Shown piece by piece: positions 36,562 through 45,644 of a stretch of 64,000 bases of DNA. The stretch covers positions 40,876 through 104,875 of the forward strand of contig NZ_BCSH01000023.1 in the NCBI RefSeq assembly GCF_001570765.1, given 5' to 3'. Within the stretch, counting starts at the first letter, position 1. Each line of letters opens with the position of its first letter. This DNA is from Nocardiopsis listeri NBRC 13360 (GTDB lineage: Bacteria > Actinomycetota > Actinomycetes > Streptosporangiales > Streptosporangiaceae). A program made the position numbers and the translations under genes. The notes under the pieces are model-generated. The model ran no database searches, was not told the DNA's origin, and worked only from the letters and a program-made list of their open reading frames with translations.

Positions 36562-37272
36562 TCAGTCCTCGTCCTCCAGGACCGACTCCATGCGGGCGAT
36601 CTCAGTGTTCTGCTCGGCGATGAGGTCGTTGGCCATTCGCATCACGGTCTGGTCGTGTCCATGGGAGAGGACGTCCACGGCCATGGCCACCGCGCCCTCG
36701 TGATGGGCGGTCATCAATTCCACGAACAGGCGGTCGAACTCGTCGCCCTCGGCGTCGGTGAGCCGTCGCATGTCCTCATCGGAGACCATGCCCCGCATGT
36801 CGTCGTGGTCGACCTCCAGATCACAGAGGGGTACGTCCTCGCCCTCCGAGTGGTGGCCGCCCTCGCCCTCCAAGCCACAGAAGTTCTGGTGAGCGGGGTT
36901 GTCCCGGGCCGGACCGAAGACGTTCTCCTCCAGCCAGCTCTCCATCGCTGAGATCTCGGGCTCCTGGGCGGCGGCGATGCGGTCGGCGATGCGTTCGACG
37001 CCGTCGCGCCGGTAACGGTCCGGGACCAGGTCGGTCATCTCCAGGGCCTGGGAATGGTGTTCGATCATCATCACCAGATAGGTGACGTCGGCTTCGTTGT
37101 GCCCCTGTTCCTCGGCGAGCGCGGCGATCTCCTCGGCGGTCGCGGGGGTGGAGGACTCTCCGGGGGCGCCGGGAGCGATGACGTTGGCGGACTGTCCGTC
37201 GTCGTCCGCGTTGCAGGCCGGGGCGGCGAGTAGGACGAGGACGGTTCCGGCGGCGAGTGCCAGGCGACGCAC
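36562..37272 (-). CDS. DUF305 lipoprotein
   Basis: A 236-aa secreted lipoprotein. The signal peptide ends in LAAPAC with Cys20 as the lipidation site. Two DUF305 repeats follow, each a four-helix-type unit with an HH motif: MIEHHSQALEM (His72, His73) and MTAHHEGAVAMA (His190, His191). The His/Met pattern suggests metal binding; members are often linked to copper, but this is inference. Acidic residues are frequent, including a long loop between repeats with two cysteines (132, 150). It is divergent from the LVIVD genes and probably part of the same extracytoplasmic module. Confidence 0.88.
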   Translation of the reverse strand: MRRLALAAGTVLVLLAAPACNADDDGQSANVIAPGAPGESSTPATAEEIAALAEEQGHNEADVTYLVMMIEHHSQALEMTDLVPDRYRRDGVERIADRIAAAQEPEISAMESWLEENVFGPARDNPAHQNFCGLEGEGGHHSEGEDVPLCDLEVDHDDMRGMVSDEDMRRLTDAEGDEFDRLFVELMTAHHEGAVAMAVDVLSHGHDQTVMRMANDLIAEQNTEIARMESVLEDED

Positions 37273-37635
37273 GTGGTCTCCTCCAAGGGGGTGGACGGAC
37301 GGGCCGGGTGGGGACCGCCGGTGTCGGTGGTATGCGACATCCTGCGGGTTTTCTACTCACTCCGTGGGTGTTCTGTCCAGTGCGGAATCGGTGTTCGTCC
37401 GGCCGTCTCCCGGTGTCCGCCGTCGGGCGGAGGCGAGGGCGGCGGATTCGTGGGGATGCCCTGAGGGCCACGGTCGTGTGTCCCAGAGGGCAGGGGGATG
37501 TCACCGTCGGAGAGGCCCGTGGTACCGCGCCTTCGAACTGTTAAGACCTATATTTCCTTTGTTTCCCTCTATGCATATTGATGTTGAACTGTGTACGTTC
37601 TTTCTGTTTCGCTCCATTAGGAATCAGGAGTACAC
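37273..37635. other. Divergent regulatory region, AT-rich near the LVIVD start
   Basis: These 363 bases separate the DUF305 gene from the first LVIVD gene. About 80 bases at 37540-37620 are strikingly AT-rich for this genome and contain TATATT and ATGCAT. No ORF is supported. This is the likely promoter zone of the secreted protein genes. Confidence 0.5.
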
Positions 37636-39045
37636 ATGGCGTCATCCCCCACCCACCCCCGTGCAGGACGCCCGCTTCACCGCAGAGCACTCACCGGTGT
37701 CGCCCTCACCGCCGCCGCGCTCCTGACCGTGGGCCTCCTCGGCCCCGCCGGTGCGGCCGCCGACACCGCCCCCTTCGAAAGCGACGCCGATACCAGTCCC
37801 AACGTCACCCACGTGGCCAACCTCCCCAAGTCCGAGGCCATGGACGACTACAACTCGGACCTGGCCTTCACCGGCGACTACGCCATCGGTGGCAACTACA
37901 ACGGCTTCGTCGTCTACGACATCTCCGAGCCGGAGGCCCCCGAGGTCGTCTCCGAGGTCCTGTGTCCGGGTGGCCAGGGCGACCTGTCGGTCAGCGGCGA
38001 CCTGGTGTACTTCTCCGTCGACTACCCGCGCGCGAGCGACGAGTGCGGCGCGCCGGCCGTGACCACCAGTGACCCTGACGGGTTCGAGGGCATTCGAGTG
38101 TTCGACATCTCCGACAAGGCCGCCCCCGAGTACGTGGCGGCCGTGGCCACCGACTGTGGGTCGCACACCCACACCCTCGTCCCGGGCGAGGACGGCGAAC
38201 ACGACTACGTGTATGTGTCCTCCTACTCGCCCAACGCGAACTTCCCGAACTGTCAGCCGCCGCACGACAAGATCTCCATCGTCGAGATCCCCATCGACGT
38301 ACCGTCCGAAGCCGCCCTGGTCAACGAGCCGATCCTGTTCCCCGACGGCGGTAACACCAGCACCACCGGTTGCCACGACATCACCGCCTACCCGGAGATC
38401 GACCTGGCCGCGGGCGCCTGTATGGGCGACGGCATCCTCATGGACACCTCCGATCCGGCCCACCCGGTGGTGACCGACGTCGTCCAGGACGAGAACTTCG
38501 CGTTCTGGCACTCGGCGACCTTCACCAATGACGCGAGCACGGTGATCTTCACCGACGAGCTCGGCGGTGGCGGCGGCGCCATCTGTACAGAGGAGTACGG
38601 GCAGGAGCGCGGCGCCAACGCCATCTACACCATCGGCGGCACCGACGTCGATCCCGAACTCACCTTCGAGAGCTACTACAAGCTCCCGCGCGTGCAGACC
38701 GCCACCGAGAACTGCGTCGCCCACAACGGCTCGCTCATCCCGGTCCCGGGTCAGGACTTCTTCGTGCAGGCCTGGTACCAGGGCGGTGTCTCGGTGATCG
38801 ACTTCAACGACCCGAAGAACGCCCGCGAGATCGGCCACTTCGACCGTGACCCGATCGACGACGATCAGCTCGTCCTGGGTGGCTCCTGGTCGGCGTACTA
38901 CTACAACGGCTACGTGTACTCCTCCGACATCACCCGTGGGCTCGACGTCCTGAAGATCGACGACCCGCGTCTGCGCTCCGCCGAACGCGTCACCTACGAC
39001 GAGTTCAACCCCCAGTCGCAGCCGAGTTACCGACCCGGCCGCTGA
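37636..39045 (+). CDS. Secreted LVIVD-repeat beta-propeller protein (copy 1)
   Basis: A 469-aa protein with an N-terminal signal peptide (arginine-rich head, hydrophobic core, cleavage after about residue 41 near AGAAAD). The rest is built of LVIVD-type blades (GGNYNGFVVYDISEP, GIRVFDISDKAAPEYV, GVSVIDFNDPKNAREIG, GLDVLKIDDPRL). Histidines in GSHTHTLVPG, GCHDITAYP, FWHSATF and CVAHNGSLIPV recur in the second copy and could form a metal site. The function is unknown. ATG 37636 has an AGGAG ribosome-binding site. A hairpin separates it from copy 2. Confidence 0.9.
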   Translation: MASSPTHPRAGRPLHRRALTGVALTAAALLTVGLLGPAGAAADTAPFESDADTSPNVTHVANLPKSEAMDDYNSDLAFTGDYAIGGNYNGFVVYDISEPEAPEVVSEVLCPGGQGDLSVSGDLVYFSVDYPRASDECGAPAVTTSDPDGFEGIRVFDISDKAAPEYVAAVATDCGSHTHTLVPGEDGEHDYVYVSSYSPNANFPNCQPPHDKISIVEIPIDVPSEAALVNEPILFPDGGNTSTTGCHDITAYPEIDLAAGACMGDGILMDTSDPAHPVVTDVVQDENFAFWHSATFTNDASTVIFTDELGGGGGAICTEEYGQERGANAIYTIGGTDVDPELTFESYYKLPRVQTATENCVAHNGSLIPVPGQDFFVQAWYQGGVSVIDFNDPKNAREIGHFDRDPIDDDQLVLGGSWSAYYYNGYVYSSDITRGLDVLKIDDPRLRSAERVTYDEFNPQSQPSYRPGR

Positions 39046-39106
39046 CCGACCCCACGAATCCCTCCCGGTGGCTCCTCCTGGGGAGCCAGGGCAAACGGGA
39101 GGACCA

Positions 39107-39132
39107 GGGGCCGCGGCGAACGCCGCGGCCCC
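39107..39132 (+). terminator. Hairpin between the two LVIVD genes
   Basis: A perfect 12-bp GC stem (39107-39118 with 39121-39132) with a two-base gap, so the tip opens into a small loop. It may attenuate expression of the second copy. Confidence 0.7.
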
Positions 39133-39176
39133 GCCGCATACAGCCCCCGCCCTCTATGCGACCAACAGGAGAAAGC

Positions 39177-40583
39177 ATGCCCGCAGCTTCCCCGAGACTC
39201 GGAGGAGTTCGACGGTCGACCGTCGTCGCACTCACCGCGGCGGCGACCCTGCTCGCAGGGCTGCTCGGCCCGGCGAGCGCCCAGGCCGACGCACCGCCCT
39301 CCGAGGACGTCACCAGCGAGAACGTCGAGCACATCGCCAACCTGCCCAAGCCCGAGGCGGTCAGCAACACCAACTCGGACCTGGCCTTCACCGGCGACCA
39401 CGTCATCGGTGGCAACTACGACGGGTTCGTCATCTACGACGTCTCCGAGCCGTCCGATCCGCAGATCGTCTCCGAGGTCCTGTGCCCGGGTGGCCAGGGG
39501 GACCTGTCGGTCAGTGGCGACCTGGTGTACTTCGCCGTGGACTACCCCAACGCGAGCGACGAGTGCGGTGCCCCCGCGGTCCCGGTGACCGACCCGGACG
39601 GTTTCGAGGGCGTGCGCGTCTTCGACATCTCCGACAAGGCGAATCCCCAGTACGTGGCGGCCGTGCGCACCGACTGCGGGTCGCACACCCTCACCCTCGT
39701 GCCCGGCGACGACGAACGCGAGTACGTGTACGTGTCCTCCTACGCCCCGGCCGAGGAGTTCCCGAACTGTCAGCCGCCGCACGACAAGATCTCCGTCATC
39801 GAGGTACCGCTGGACGACCCGGCCTCGGCCGCGCTCGTCAACGAACCCGTGCTCTTCCCCGACGGCGGCAACCACGACCAGGACGGCCTGCTACGTCCCA
39901 CCGAGGGCTGCCATGACATCACCGCCTACCCGGAGAAGGACCTGGCCGCGGGCGCCTGCATGGGCGACGGCGTGCTCATGGACATCTCCGACCCGGTCGA
40001 ACCGGTCGTGACCGAGGTCGTCCAGGACGAGAACTTCGCGTTCTGGCACTCGGCGACCTTCACCAACGACGCCGGTACGGTGATCTTCACCGACGAGCTC
40101 GGCGGCGGTGGCGCGGCCACCTGCACCGAGGAGATCGGCCCGGAACGCGGCGCGAACGCCATCTACACCCTGGACGGAGAGGGCGCCGACGCGACCTTGG
40201 ACTTCGAGTCCTACTACAAGCTGGAACGCCACCAGGGCGACGAGCAGGTGTGCGTGGCGCACAACGGTTCCCTGATCCCGGTGCCCGGCCAGAACTACTT
40301 CGTGCAGGCCTGGTACCAGGGCGGTGTCTCGGTGATCGACTTCAACGACCCGAAGAACCCCCGCGAGATCGGCCACTGGGACCCGGACGACCGTATCGAC
40401 CCCGATATCGAGAACGGCAGCTCCTGGTCGGCCTACTACTACAACGGCCACGTCTACTCCTCGGACATGCGCCGGGGCCTGGACGTCCTGGAGCTGACCG
40501 ACCCGCGCCTGCGCCCGGCCGAACGCGTCACCTACGACGAGTTCAACCCGCAGACCCAACCGAGCTACCGACCCGGCCGCTGA
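39177..40583 (+). CDS. Secreted LVIVD-repeat beta-propeller protein (copy 2)
   Basis: A 468-aa paralogue of the preceding gene, similar along its whole length, including the GGNYDGFVIYDVSEPS and GVRVFDISDKANPQYV blades and the shared C-terminal YDEFNPQTQPSYRPGR. Differences include a longer GGNHDQDGLLRPTEGCHD loop and loss of one histidine in GSHTLTLVPG. A signal peptide is present with cleavage near ASAQA. ATG 39177 follows AGGAGA. The pair probably arose by local duplication and then diverged; a terminator follows. Confidence 0.9.
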   Translation: MPAASPRLGGVRRSTVVALTAAATLLAGLLGPASAQADAPPSEDVTSENVEHIANLPKPEAVSNTNSDLAFTGDHVIGGNYDGFVIYDVSEPSDPQIVSEVLCPGGQGDLSVSGDLVYFAVDYPNASDECGAPAVPVTDPDGFEGVRVFDISDKANPQYVAAVRTDCGSHTLTLVPGDDEREYVYVSSYAPAEEFPNCQPPHDKISVIEVPLDDPASAALVNEPVLFPDGGNHDQDGLLRPTEGCHDITAYPEKDLAAGACMGDGVLMDISDPVEPVVTEVVQDENFAFWHSATFTNDAGTVIFTDELGGGGAATCTEEIGPERGANAIYTLDGEGADATLDFESYYKLERHQGDEQVCVAHNGSLIPVPGQNYFVQAWYQGGVSVIDFNDPKNPREIGHWDPDDRIDPDIENGSSWSAYYYNGHVYSSDMRRGLDVLELTDPRLRPAERVTYDEFNPQTQPSYRPGR

Positions 40584-40602
40584 TCCGCTGACGAGACGAA
40601 GA

Positions 40603-40633
40603 CGCGGGGTGGGGGAACGTCCCCCACCCCGCG
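40603..40633 (+). terminator. Terminator after LVIVD copy 2
   Basis: A perfect 13-bp stem (40603-40615 with 40621-40633) and a 5-base loop, 20 bases after the stop codon. Confidence 0.9.
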
Positions 40634-40659
40634 CCCGTGTCAGGGTGTGTTCGAAGACG

Positions 40660-41532
40660 TCAGTCGAAGAGGTCCTCGGGCCGATCCACCTTCATCGCCG
40701 CACGGAGCCACTGGTCGAGGGTCTGTAGGTCGGTGCAGGCCTCGACCCGTTCACGGACTTCTGAGGAGGGAGCGAGCCCCCGGGTTTCGAGGACGGCGAT
40801 CACGCTCCGCGCCACCCCCAAGGCGGCGCCTTCCTCTCGGCCTTCCTCTCGGCCGATTCCGACGTACTCGCGGGCGAAGTCACTCTGCCACTCGTAGGTT
40901 CCCACCGCCATCAAGCCCTCCAACTCCTTCCGAGCGGCCTCGTTGAGACCGGACAGCACGTAGTCATAGTAAAACGTTCGGTTCGTCGCGGCCGTGGAGT
41001 TCAGCGCCTCCACCACCACCTTGAGCATCCCGGGATCGCTGTTGCCATGAGCGTGGGCCGACAACACACTCAGCTCCGGGAGGAGCCGAGCCTGTTGTTC
41101 ATCGGTGATCTTGGGCATCCGGCTCGGCCCGATCGTGAGCGGTACGAGATCGAAGCCCGGATGTCCCGTCCGGATGGGCGCGGCGCTCCAGCGGGCCATG
41201 GCGTCACTCGGGCACAGGACCAGCAACATGGCGGGGCATTTCAATCGAACATGGAGGGTGACCAGATAGGCGGGCCAACTTTGCCGTTTGTCCGAGTCGT
41301 GGCCGTTTTGACGCTCGACCACCACCGCCATGACGTTCTTGGAGCCATCACGTAGTACCACGGCACCGTCGCTGTTGAACTCCTTGGGATCGCAGTTGGT
41401 CAGTGCCGAACTGGTGTTGAGCACTTCGGTGTGTCGTGGGACCTCGAAACCGAGGGACTCCAACAGCGCGGGGGCCATAGCGGGCTGGTTCTGTACCAAC
41501 CACAGAGGAATTTCGTGTTCTCGTGTGGGCAT
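40660..41532 (-). CDS. PD-(D/E)XK-like hypothetical protein
   Basis: A 290-aa protein of a family that I recall as abundant and variable in Streptomyces and other multicellular bacteria. Residues about 50-100 hold a possible nuclease core: D55, then VVVERQ with E73 and Q75, followed by a lysine (SDKRQSWP). A short RxEEG repeat occurs near residue 230 (GREEGREEG), encoded by a 12-bp tandem repeat. The C-terminus CTDLQTLDQWLRAAMKV is the family tail. It may be a Rpn-like nuclease; that is inference. ATG 41532 has AGGAA upstream. Confidence 0.75.
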   Translation of the reverse strand: MPTREHEIPLWLVQNQPAMAPALLESLGFEVPRHTEVLNTSSALTNCDPKEFNSDGAVVLRDGSKNVMAVVVERQNGHDSDKRQSWPAYLVTLHVRLKCPAMLLVLCPSDAMARWSAAPIRTGHPGFDLVPLTIGPSRMPKITDEQQARLLPELSVLSAHAHGNSDPGMLKVVVEALNSTAATNRTFYYDYVLSGLNEAARKELEGLMAVGTYEWQSDFAREYVGIGREEGREEGAALGVARSVIAVLETRGLAPSSEVRERVEACTDLQTLDQWLRAAMKVDRPEDLFD

Positions 41533-41682
41533 GCGGGTTCCTGGGGTTCGGACACGGTCGAACAACGCCTTGAAGACATTCCGACCTGTGAGGAGTTACC
41601 AAGAGTGAGCATGCCGTGATTTCCGGGGCCGAGTCGGTGTTTTCGAGAAATCGACGAATACGGGCGTGACCGGAACCCGAGG

Positions 41683-42927
41683 TCAGCGGGGGTCGAAGAG
41701 GCGGTCGGTGGGGGCGTCCAAGACCTCCATCATCCGGCCGGTGAAGTACACGGTGCCCAGGGCCAGGACGCGATCGCCGAGCGAGGCCACGAAGTCCGGG
41801 GTGAGTCTCTCGGCGTCGACCCGGTCCCAGTGGGCGGGCAGGTCGTGCTCGAAGCGCAGGTGGGCCTCGGGCAGGCGCACGGCGGTGACCGGCGTGCCAC
41901 CGAGGGCACCGATGGCGCCGGAGACGTCCTTGTGGTCCGGCAGGCACAGCAGCACGTGGTCGACACCGCCCCAGAGGACGCGGCCCCGCTCCAGGGCGGT
42001 CCTCACCCCCACGCGGTCGATGGCCGAGTCCACCAGGACGCGGGCGGTCGCGTCACCGGGCACGGGGTGCTCGGACAGCCGAGCGGGCAGGTTCAGGGTT
42101 CCCAGCACATGGTGCAGACGGTCGATGGGGGCGGGCACGTGCCCCAGGAGTTCGAGCGCGCGGGTCCCCGCGGCCACGCCCAGGACGCCCGAGGCGGCCG
42201 ACAGGCCCGGGGGACGCAGGGCCGGAGGTGGCTCTGAACCGGGGAGCTCCGGGTCGACGATCTCGGGGAGGACACGATCGGCGGTGACCTCCGACAGGGT
42301 CCGTTCGACGACGGGGGAGACCTCGGGGCTCTGCGGCAGGCAGACCAGGGCCCGGGTGCGCTCACCGGCCACCCGGGTCTTCTCCCGGGCGATCTCGGTC
42401 ACGGTGTCGCCGAGGACACCCAGGTGTTCGGCGAAGACCATGCCGAGCGCCACGACCTCGGGGCCGACCAGACGCAGTTCGTCTCGGTGACCGCCCATGC
42501 CGGCCTCCAGGACGCAGACGTCGGCGCCGATCTCACGCGCCTTGAGTAGTCCCGCCACCAGGAACAACCCGCTCGGTGCCAGGTAGCCGTCGTGTTCGGG
42601 GAGAGTCTTCCGGGCGTTCTCGATCTCCGCGCCCAAGCCGTCCAGTTCGGTGTCGGTGACGGAGGTCCCGTCCACCCGCACGCGTTCGCGGTACCCCCGG
42701 AAGCTCGGCCCGGTCACCAGGACCGTGCGCGCCCCCGCGGCGGACAGGGTCGCCGCGGCCACGGTCGCCGTGCTCCCCTTGCCCTTGGAACCCACCACCC
42801 CCAGCACCGGGGTGCGCTCGTCGTGCAGGTCCAGGGCCGTCAGCAGGGCGGCCGCCCGGTCCAGGCTCCGAGCCTGTCCCGGGGTGCGGCCGGCCCACTC
42901 GGAGAAGAAGGGGTCAAGGCTTGGCAT
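41683..42927 (-). CDS. Divergent FolC-like Mur ligase family protein
   Basis: A 414-aa ATP-dependent ligase-type protein. The N-terminal half follows FolC: P-loop GSKGKGSTA (46-54), GYRERVRVDG, EAGMGG, then GDTVTEIAREKT. Key FolC features differ: SPHLR is replaced by GPSFRGY, GIDH by FAEHL, and the C-terminal DAAHNPAG block by DSAIDRVG. It therefore probably does not make folylpolyglutamate, and its substrate is unknown. It is divergently transcribed from the true folC gene, 111 bases away. ATG 42927 gives a natural N-terminus. Confidence 0.8.
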   Translation of the reverse strand: MPSLDPFFSEWAGRTPGQARSLDRAAALLTALDLHDERTPVLGVVGSKGKGSTATVAAATLSAAGARTVLVTGPSFRGYRERVRVDGTSVTDTELDGLGAEIENARKTLPEHDGYLAPSGLFLVAGLLKAREIGADVCVLEAGMGGHRDELRLVGPEVVALGMVFAEHLGVLGDTVTEIAREKTRVAGERTRALVCLPQSPEVSPVVERTLSEVTADRVLPEIVDPELPGSEPPPALRPPGLSAASGVLGVAAGTRALELLGHVPAPIDRLHHVLGTLNLPARLSEHPVPGDATARVLVDSAIDRVGVRTALERGRVLWGGVDHVLLCLPDHKDVSGAIGALGGTPVTAVRLPEAHLRFEHDLPAHWDRVDAERLTPDFVASLGDRVLALGTVYFTGRMMEVLDAPTDRLFDPR

Positions 42928-43038
42928 GCTCCAAGTATGGTCTCGGTGACATCGGGCTTAGCACGACCGACCCGGAGCCCGGACCCAGGTGAGGCCGCGT
43001 ACACTGACGCGGGTGTACACCCCGACCAACGAGACCCT

Positions 43039-44388
43039 GTGAGCGGCCAGGGCGCCCATGAGCGCTACGCCGAGGTCACCGCGCAGATCCTTTCCCGCGC
43101 CCCGGAGACCGACATCGATCCACGCCTGGACCGGGTCCGTACAGTCCTCGACCTCTTGGGCGACCCGCAGCGCAACTTCCGGGTCATCCACGTCACCGGG
43201 ACCAACGGCAAGACGTCCACGGCACGCATGATCGACGCCTTGATGCGTGGACGAGGCCTGCGCGCGGGCCGCTACACCAGCCCGCACCTGCGGACGATAC
43301 GCGAACGCATCGTCGTGGACGGCGAGCCCATCTCCCAGGAGCGGTTCGTCGAGGCCTACGACGACATCCACCCCTACATCGAGATGGCCGACTCGATGAA
43401 CGACGCCCCTCTGTCGTTCTTCGAGATCCTCACCGTCATGGCTTACGCCGTCTTCGCCGACGCCCCCGTGGACGTCGCCGTGGTGGAGGTGGGCATGGGC
43501 GGGACCTGGGACGCCACCAACGTCGTCGACGGAGACGTCGCGGTGGTGACACCCATCGGAATCGACCACACCGACTACCTGCCCGACACCCTCGACGGCA
43601 TCGCCGAGGAGAAGGCGGGCATCATCAAACCCGACTCCCTCGCCGTGGTCGCGCAGCAGCCGTTGCCCGCCGCGGAGGTCCTGCTCCGGCACGCGGCCGA
43701 GGTCGGTGCGACCGTCGCGCGCGAGGGCCTGGAGTTCGGGGTGACCTCCCGTGAGGTGGCCGTCGGAGGTCAGCAGATCGTCGTCAAGGGTCTCACCGGG
43801 ACCTACGACAACCTCTTCCTGCCGCTGTTCGGCGAGTACCAGGCCGGCAACGCCGCCGTCGCCATCGCCGCCGTCGAAGCCTTCTCCGCCGCCGAGGACG
43901 CCATCGGGCTCGATCCCATGATCGTGGCCGAGGCTCTGGCGGGGCTGGAAGCACCCGGGCGTCTGGAGGTCGTGCGCACCAGCCCGACCGTCATCGCCGA
44001 CGCCGCGCACAATCCGGCCGGGATGATCGCCACCGTCGCCGCCGTCGAGGAGGCCTTCGCCTTCTCCCGGCTGATCGGTGTGGTGGCCATCATGGCCGAC
44101 AAGGACGTCGAGGGGATTCTGGATCCCCTGGAACCACTGCTCGACGAGATCGTCGTCACCCGTAACTCCTCGCCGCGTTCCCTCGAACCGGAGAGGCTGG
44201 CCGCGCTCGCCGAAGAGATCTTCGGTGAGGACCGGGTGCACGTGGCTCCCCGACTCGACGACGCCATCGACCGGGCCGTGGGCCTGGCCGAGGCGGAAGG
44301 CGAGTTCGGTGGGGTCGGCGTGCTGGTCACCGGTTCCGTGGTCACCTCCGGAGACGTCGTGCACCTGTTGCGCGGCGCCGGCGGGTAG
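43039..44388 (+). CDS. folC: Bifunctional folylpolyglutamate/dihydrofolate synthase
   Basis: A 449-aa FolC adding glutamates to folates (and glutamate to dihydropteroate). The P-loop GTNGKT is at 54-59; SPHLRTIRERI, EVGMGGTWDATN, GIDHTDYLPDTLDGIAEEKAGIIK and DAAHNPAGM are the family blocks. GTG 43039 (VSGQGAHERYAEV) is the best start in frame before the conserved region; its ribosome-binding site is weak. In many actinobacteria folC follows valS, but valS is absent here. DUF4233 and ndk follow as usual. Confidence 0.95.
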   Translation: MSGQGAHERYAEVTAQILSRAPETDIDPRLDRVRTVLDLLGDPQRNFRVIHVTGTNGKTSTARMIDALMRGRGLRAGRYTSPHLRTIRERIVVDGEPISQERFVEAYDDIHPYIEMADSMNDAPLSFFEILTVMAYAVFADAPVDVAVVEVGMGGTWDATNVVDGDVAVVTPIGIDHTDYLPDTLDGIAEEKAGIIKPDSLAVVAQQPLPAAEVLLRHAAEVGATVAREGLEFGVTSREVAVGGQQIVVKGLTGTYDNLFLPLFGEYQAGNAAVAIAAVEAFSAAEDAIGLDPMIVAEALAGLEAPGRLEVVRTSPTVIADAAHNPAGMIATVAAVEEAFAFSRLIGVVAIMADKDVEGILDPLEPLLDEIVVTRNSSPRSLEPERLAALAEEIFGEDRVHVAPRLDDAIDRAVGLAEAEGEFGGVGVLVTGSVVTSGDVVHLLRGAGG

Positions 44389-44422
44389 CGGGCGACACGA
44401 TCCTCCTACGAAGGGAAACACC

Positions 44423-44827
44423 ATGCGCGTGGTCTGTGCCGTAGTGCTCGTGTTCGAGGCCATAGTGATCGGCCTGGCGATTCCCATCGCCATCCAGTTG
44501 GAAGGGGTGGACCCGTCCATCGCCGGCGGGGTGTGGGGTGGCATGGCCGTGGCCGCGCTGCTGCTGTCCGGGTTGCAAAGGCACACCTGGGCGCACTACG
44601 CGTCCTGGGCCCTGCAAGCCGCCTTCCTGTTCAGCTCGTTCATGGTCAGCGGCGCGCTGTTGGTCGCGGTCGTGTTCGTGTCCCTGTGGGTGATCGCGGT
44701 GATCCTGGGCCGTCGGGTCGACGAGACTCGGGCGGCCCACGCCGCGCGCGCGGAGTCCGTGGCCGGCGAGGACGCTTCCGGTGGTGAGGACGTGAGCACC
44801 GCGTCGTCGGGGCCGCAAACGCGATAG
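44423..44827 (+). CDS. DUF4233 membrane protein
   Basis: A 134-aa protein with three to four hydrophobic helices (about 4-26, 32-52, 58-80, 84-96) and a charged, disordered C-terminal tail. DUF4233 is nearly always directly behind folC in actinobacteria and has no known function. ATG 44423 has GAAGGGA upstream, 34 bases after the folC stop, so it is part of the folC transcript. Confidence 0.88.
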   Translation: MRVVCAVVLVFEAIVIGLAIPIAIQLEGVDPSIAGGVWGGMAVAALLLSGLQRHTWAHYASWALQAAFLFSSFMVSGALLVAVVFVSLWVIAVILGRRVDETRAAHAARAESVAGEDASGGEDVSTASSGPQTR

Positions 44828-44985
44828 TGTGACGCACGTCCGGGCGGGCCAGGAGCCGCGTCGAGCGGGCCTCTCCCCAACCGCCGGTCCCGGACGCACA
44901 CCCGTACACCCCACCGCGCGCGACCTCGCCGAGGGCCCGGCCCCGCCTGTGCCGCGCGGGGGTCCAGTGAGGAGTTGAAACGCAC

Positions 44986-45390
44986 GTGGAGCGCACTCTC
45001 GTTCTCATCAAGCCGGACGGTGTCCGCCGCAACATCGTCGGTGAGGTCATCTCGCGTATCGAGCGCAAGGGCCTGAACCTGGCCGCCATGGAGCTGCGCA
45101 CGCTCGATGCCGACACCGCCAAGACGCACTACGAGGAGCACGCCACGCGTCCGTTCTTCGAGTCGCTGGTCGACTTCATCACCGGTGGACCGTTGGTCGC
45201 CATGGTGGTCGAAGGTGAGCGTGCCATCGAGGCCTTCCGCGCCCTGGCCGGTGCCACGGACCCGGTGACGGCGTCCCCGGGCACCATCCGTGGCGACTTC
45301 GCCCTGGAGGTGCAGCAGAACATCGTGCACGGTTCGGATTCGACCTACTCGGCCGAGCGCGAGATCAAGCTCTTCTTCCCGGACCTGTAA
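44986..45390 (+). CDS. ndk: Nucleoside diphosphate kinase
   Basis: A 134-aa cytosolic NDP kinase that equalises nucleoside triphosphate pools. The phosphate-carrying histidine is His115 in NIVHGSDS; the [12 protein letters not shown] start and the [20 protein letters not shown] block are standard. GTG 44986 is the start. It is 158 bases downstream of the DUF4233 gene and ends at a UUCG hairpin. Confidence 0.97.
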   Translation: MERTLVLIKPDGVRRNIVGEVISRIERKGLNLAAMELRTLDADTAKTHYEEHATRPFFESLVDFITGGPLVAMVVEGERAIEAFRALAGATDPVTASPGTIRGDFALEVQQNIVHGSDSTYSAEREIKLFFPDL

Positions 45391-45424
45391 GGGTTCCGGC
45401 GCGTCCCTCGTGGACGACGAGTAT

Positions 45425-45459
45425 CGACGCGACGCGTCCCTTCGGGGGCGCGTTCGTCG
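45425..45459 (+). terminator. UUCG-tetraloop hairpin after ndk
   Basis: The arms 45425-45440 and 45445-45459 pair imperfectly around a TTCG tetraloop 35 bases after the ndk stop, with a short T run at 45460-45463. Confidence 0.6.
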
Positions 45460-45644
45460 TTTCCGGGGCGTTCGGTGGCGTTCTTCGCGCCATGTTCCGG
45501 CGTGGAAACAACAATTCGGTGTGTTTGCGTAACGAGACAAGTGCCCAGGGTTACGATACGGGGGACTGCGTACATAACGTGTCGGAACGACTACCTATGG
45601 TCGCCCACGTTTCCACGCCCGTACGGCGCCTCTGAGGACGTTAC

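Noticed and set aside
36562..40583. Horizontally acquired island with mobile elements
   Set aside because: No integrase, transposase or flanking direct repeats; codon use of the genes matches the rest, only a short promoter stretch is AT-rich.
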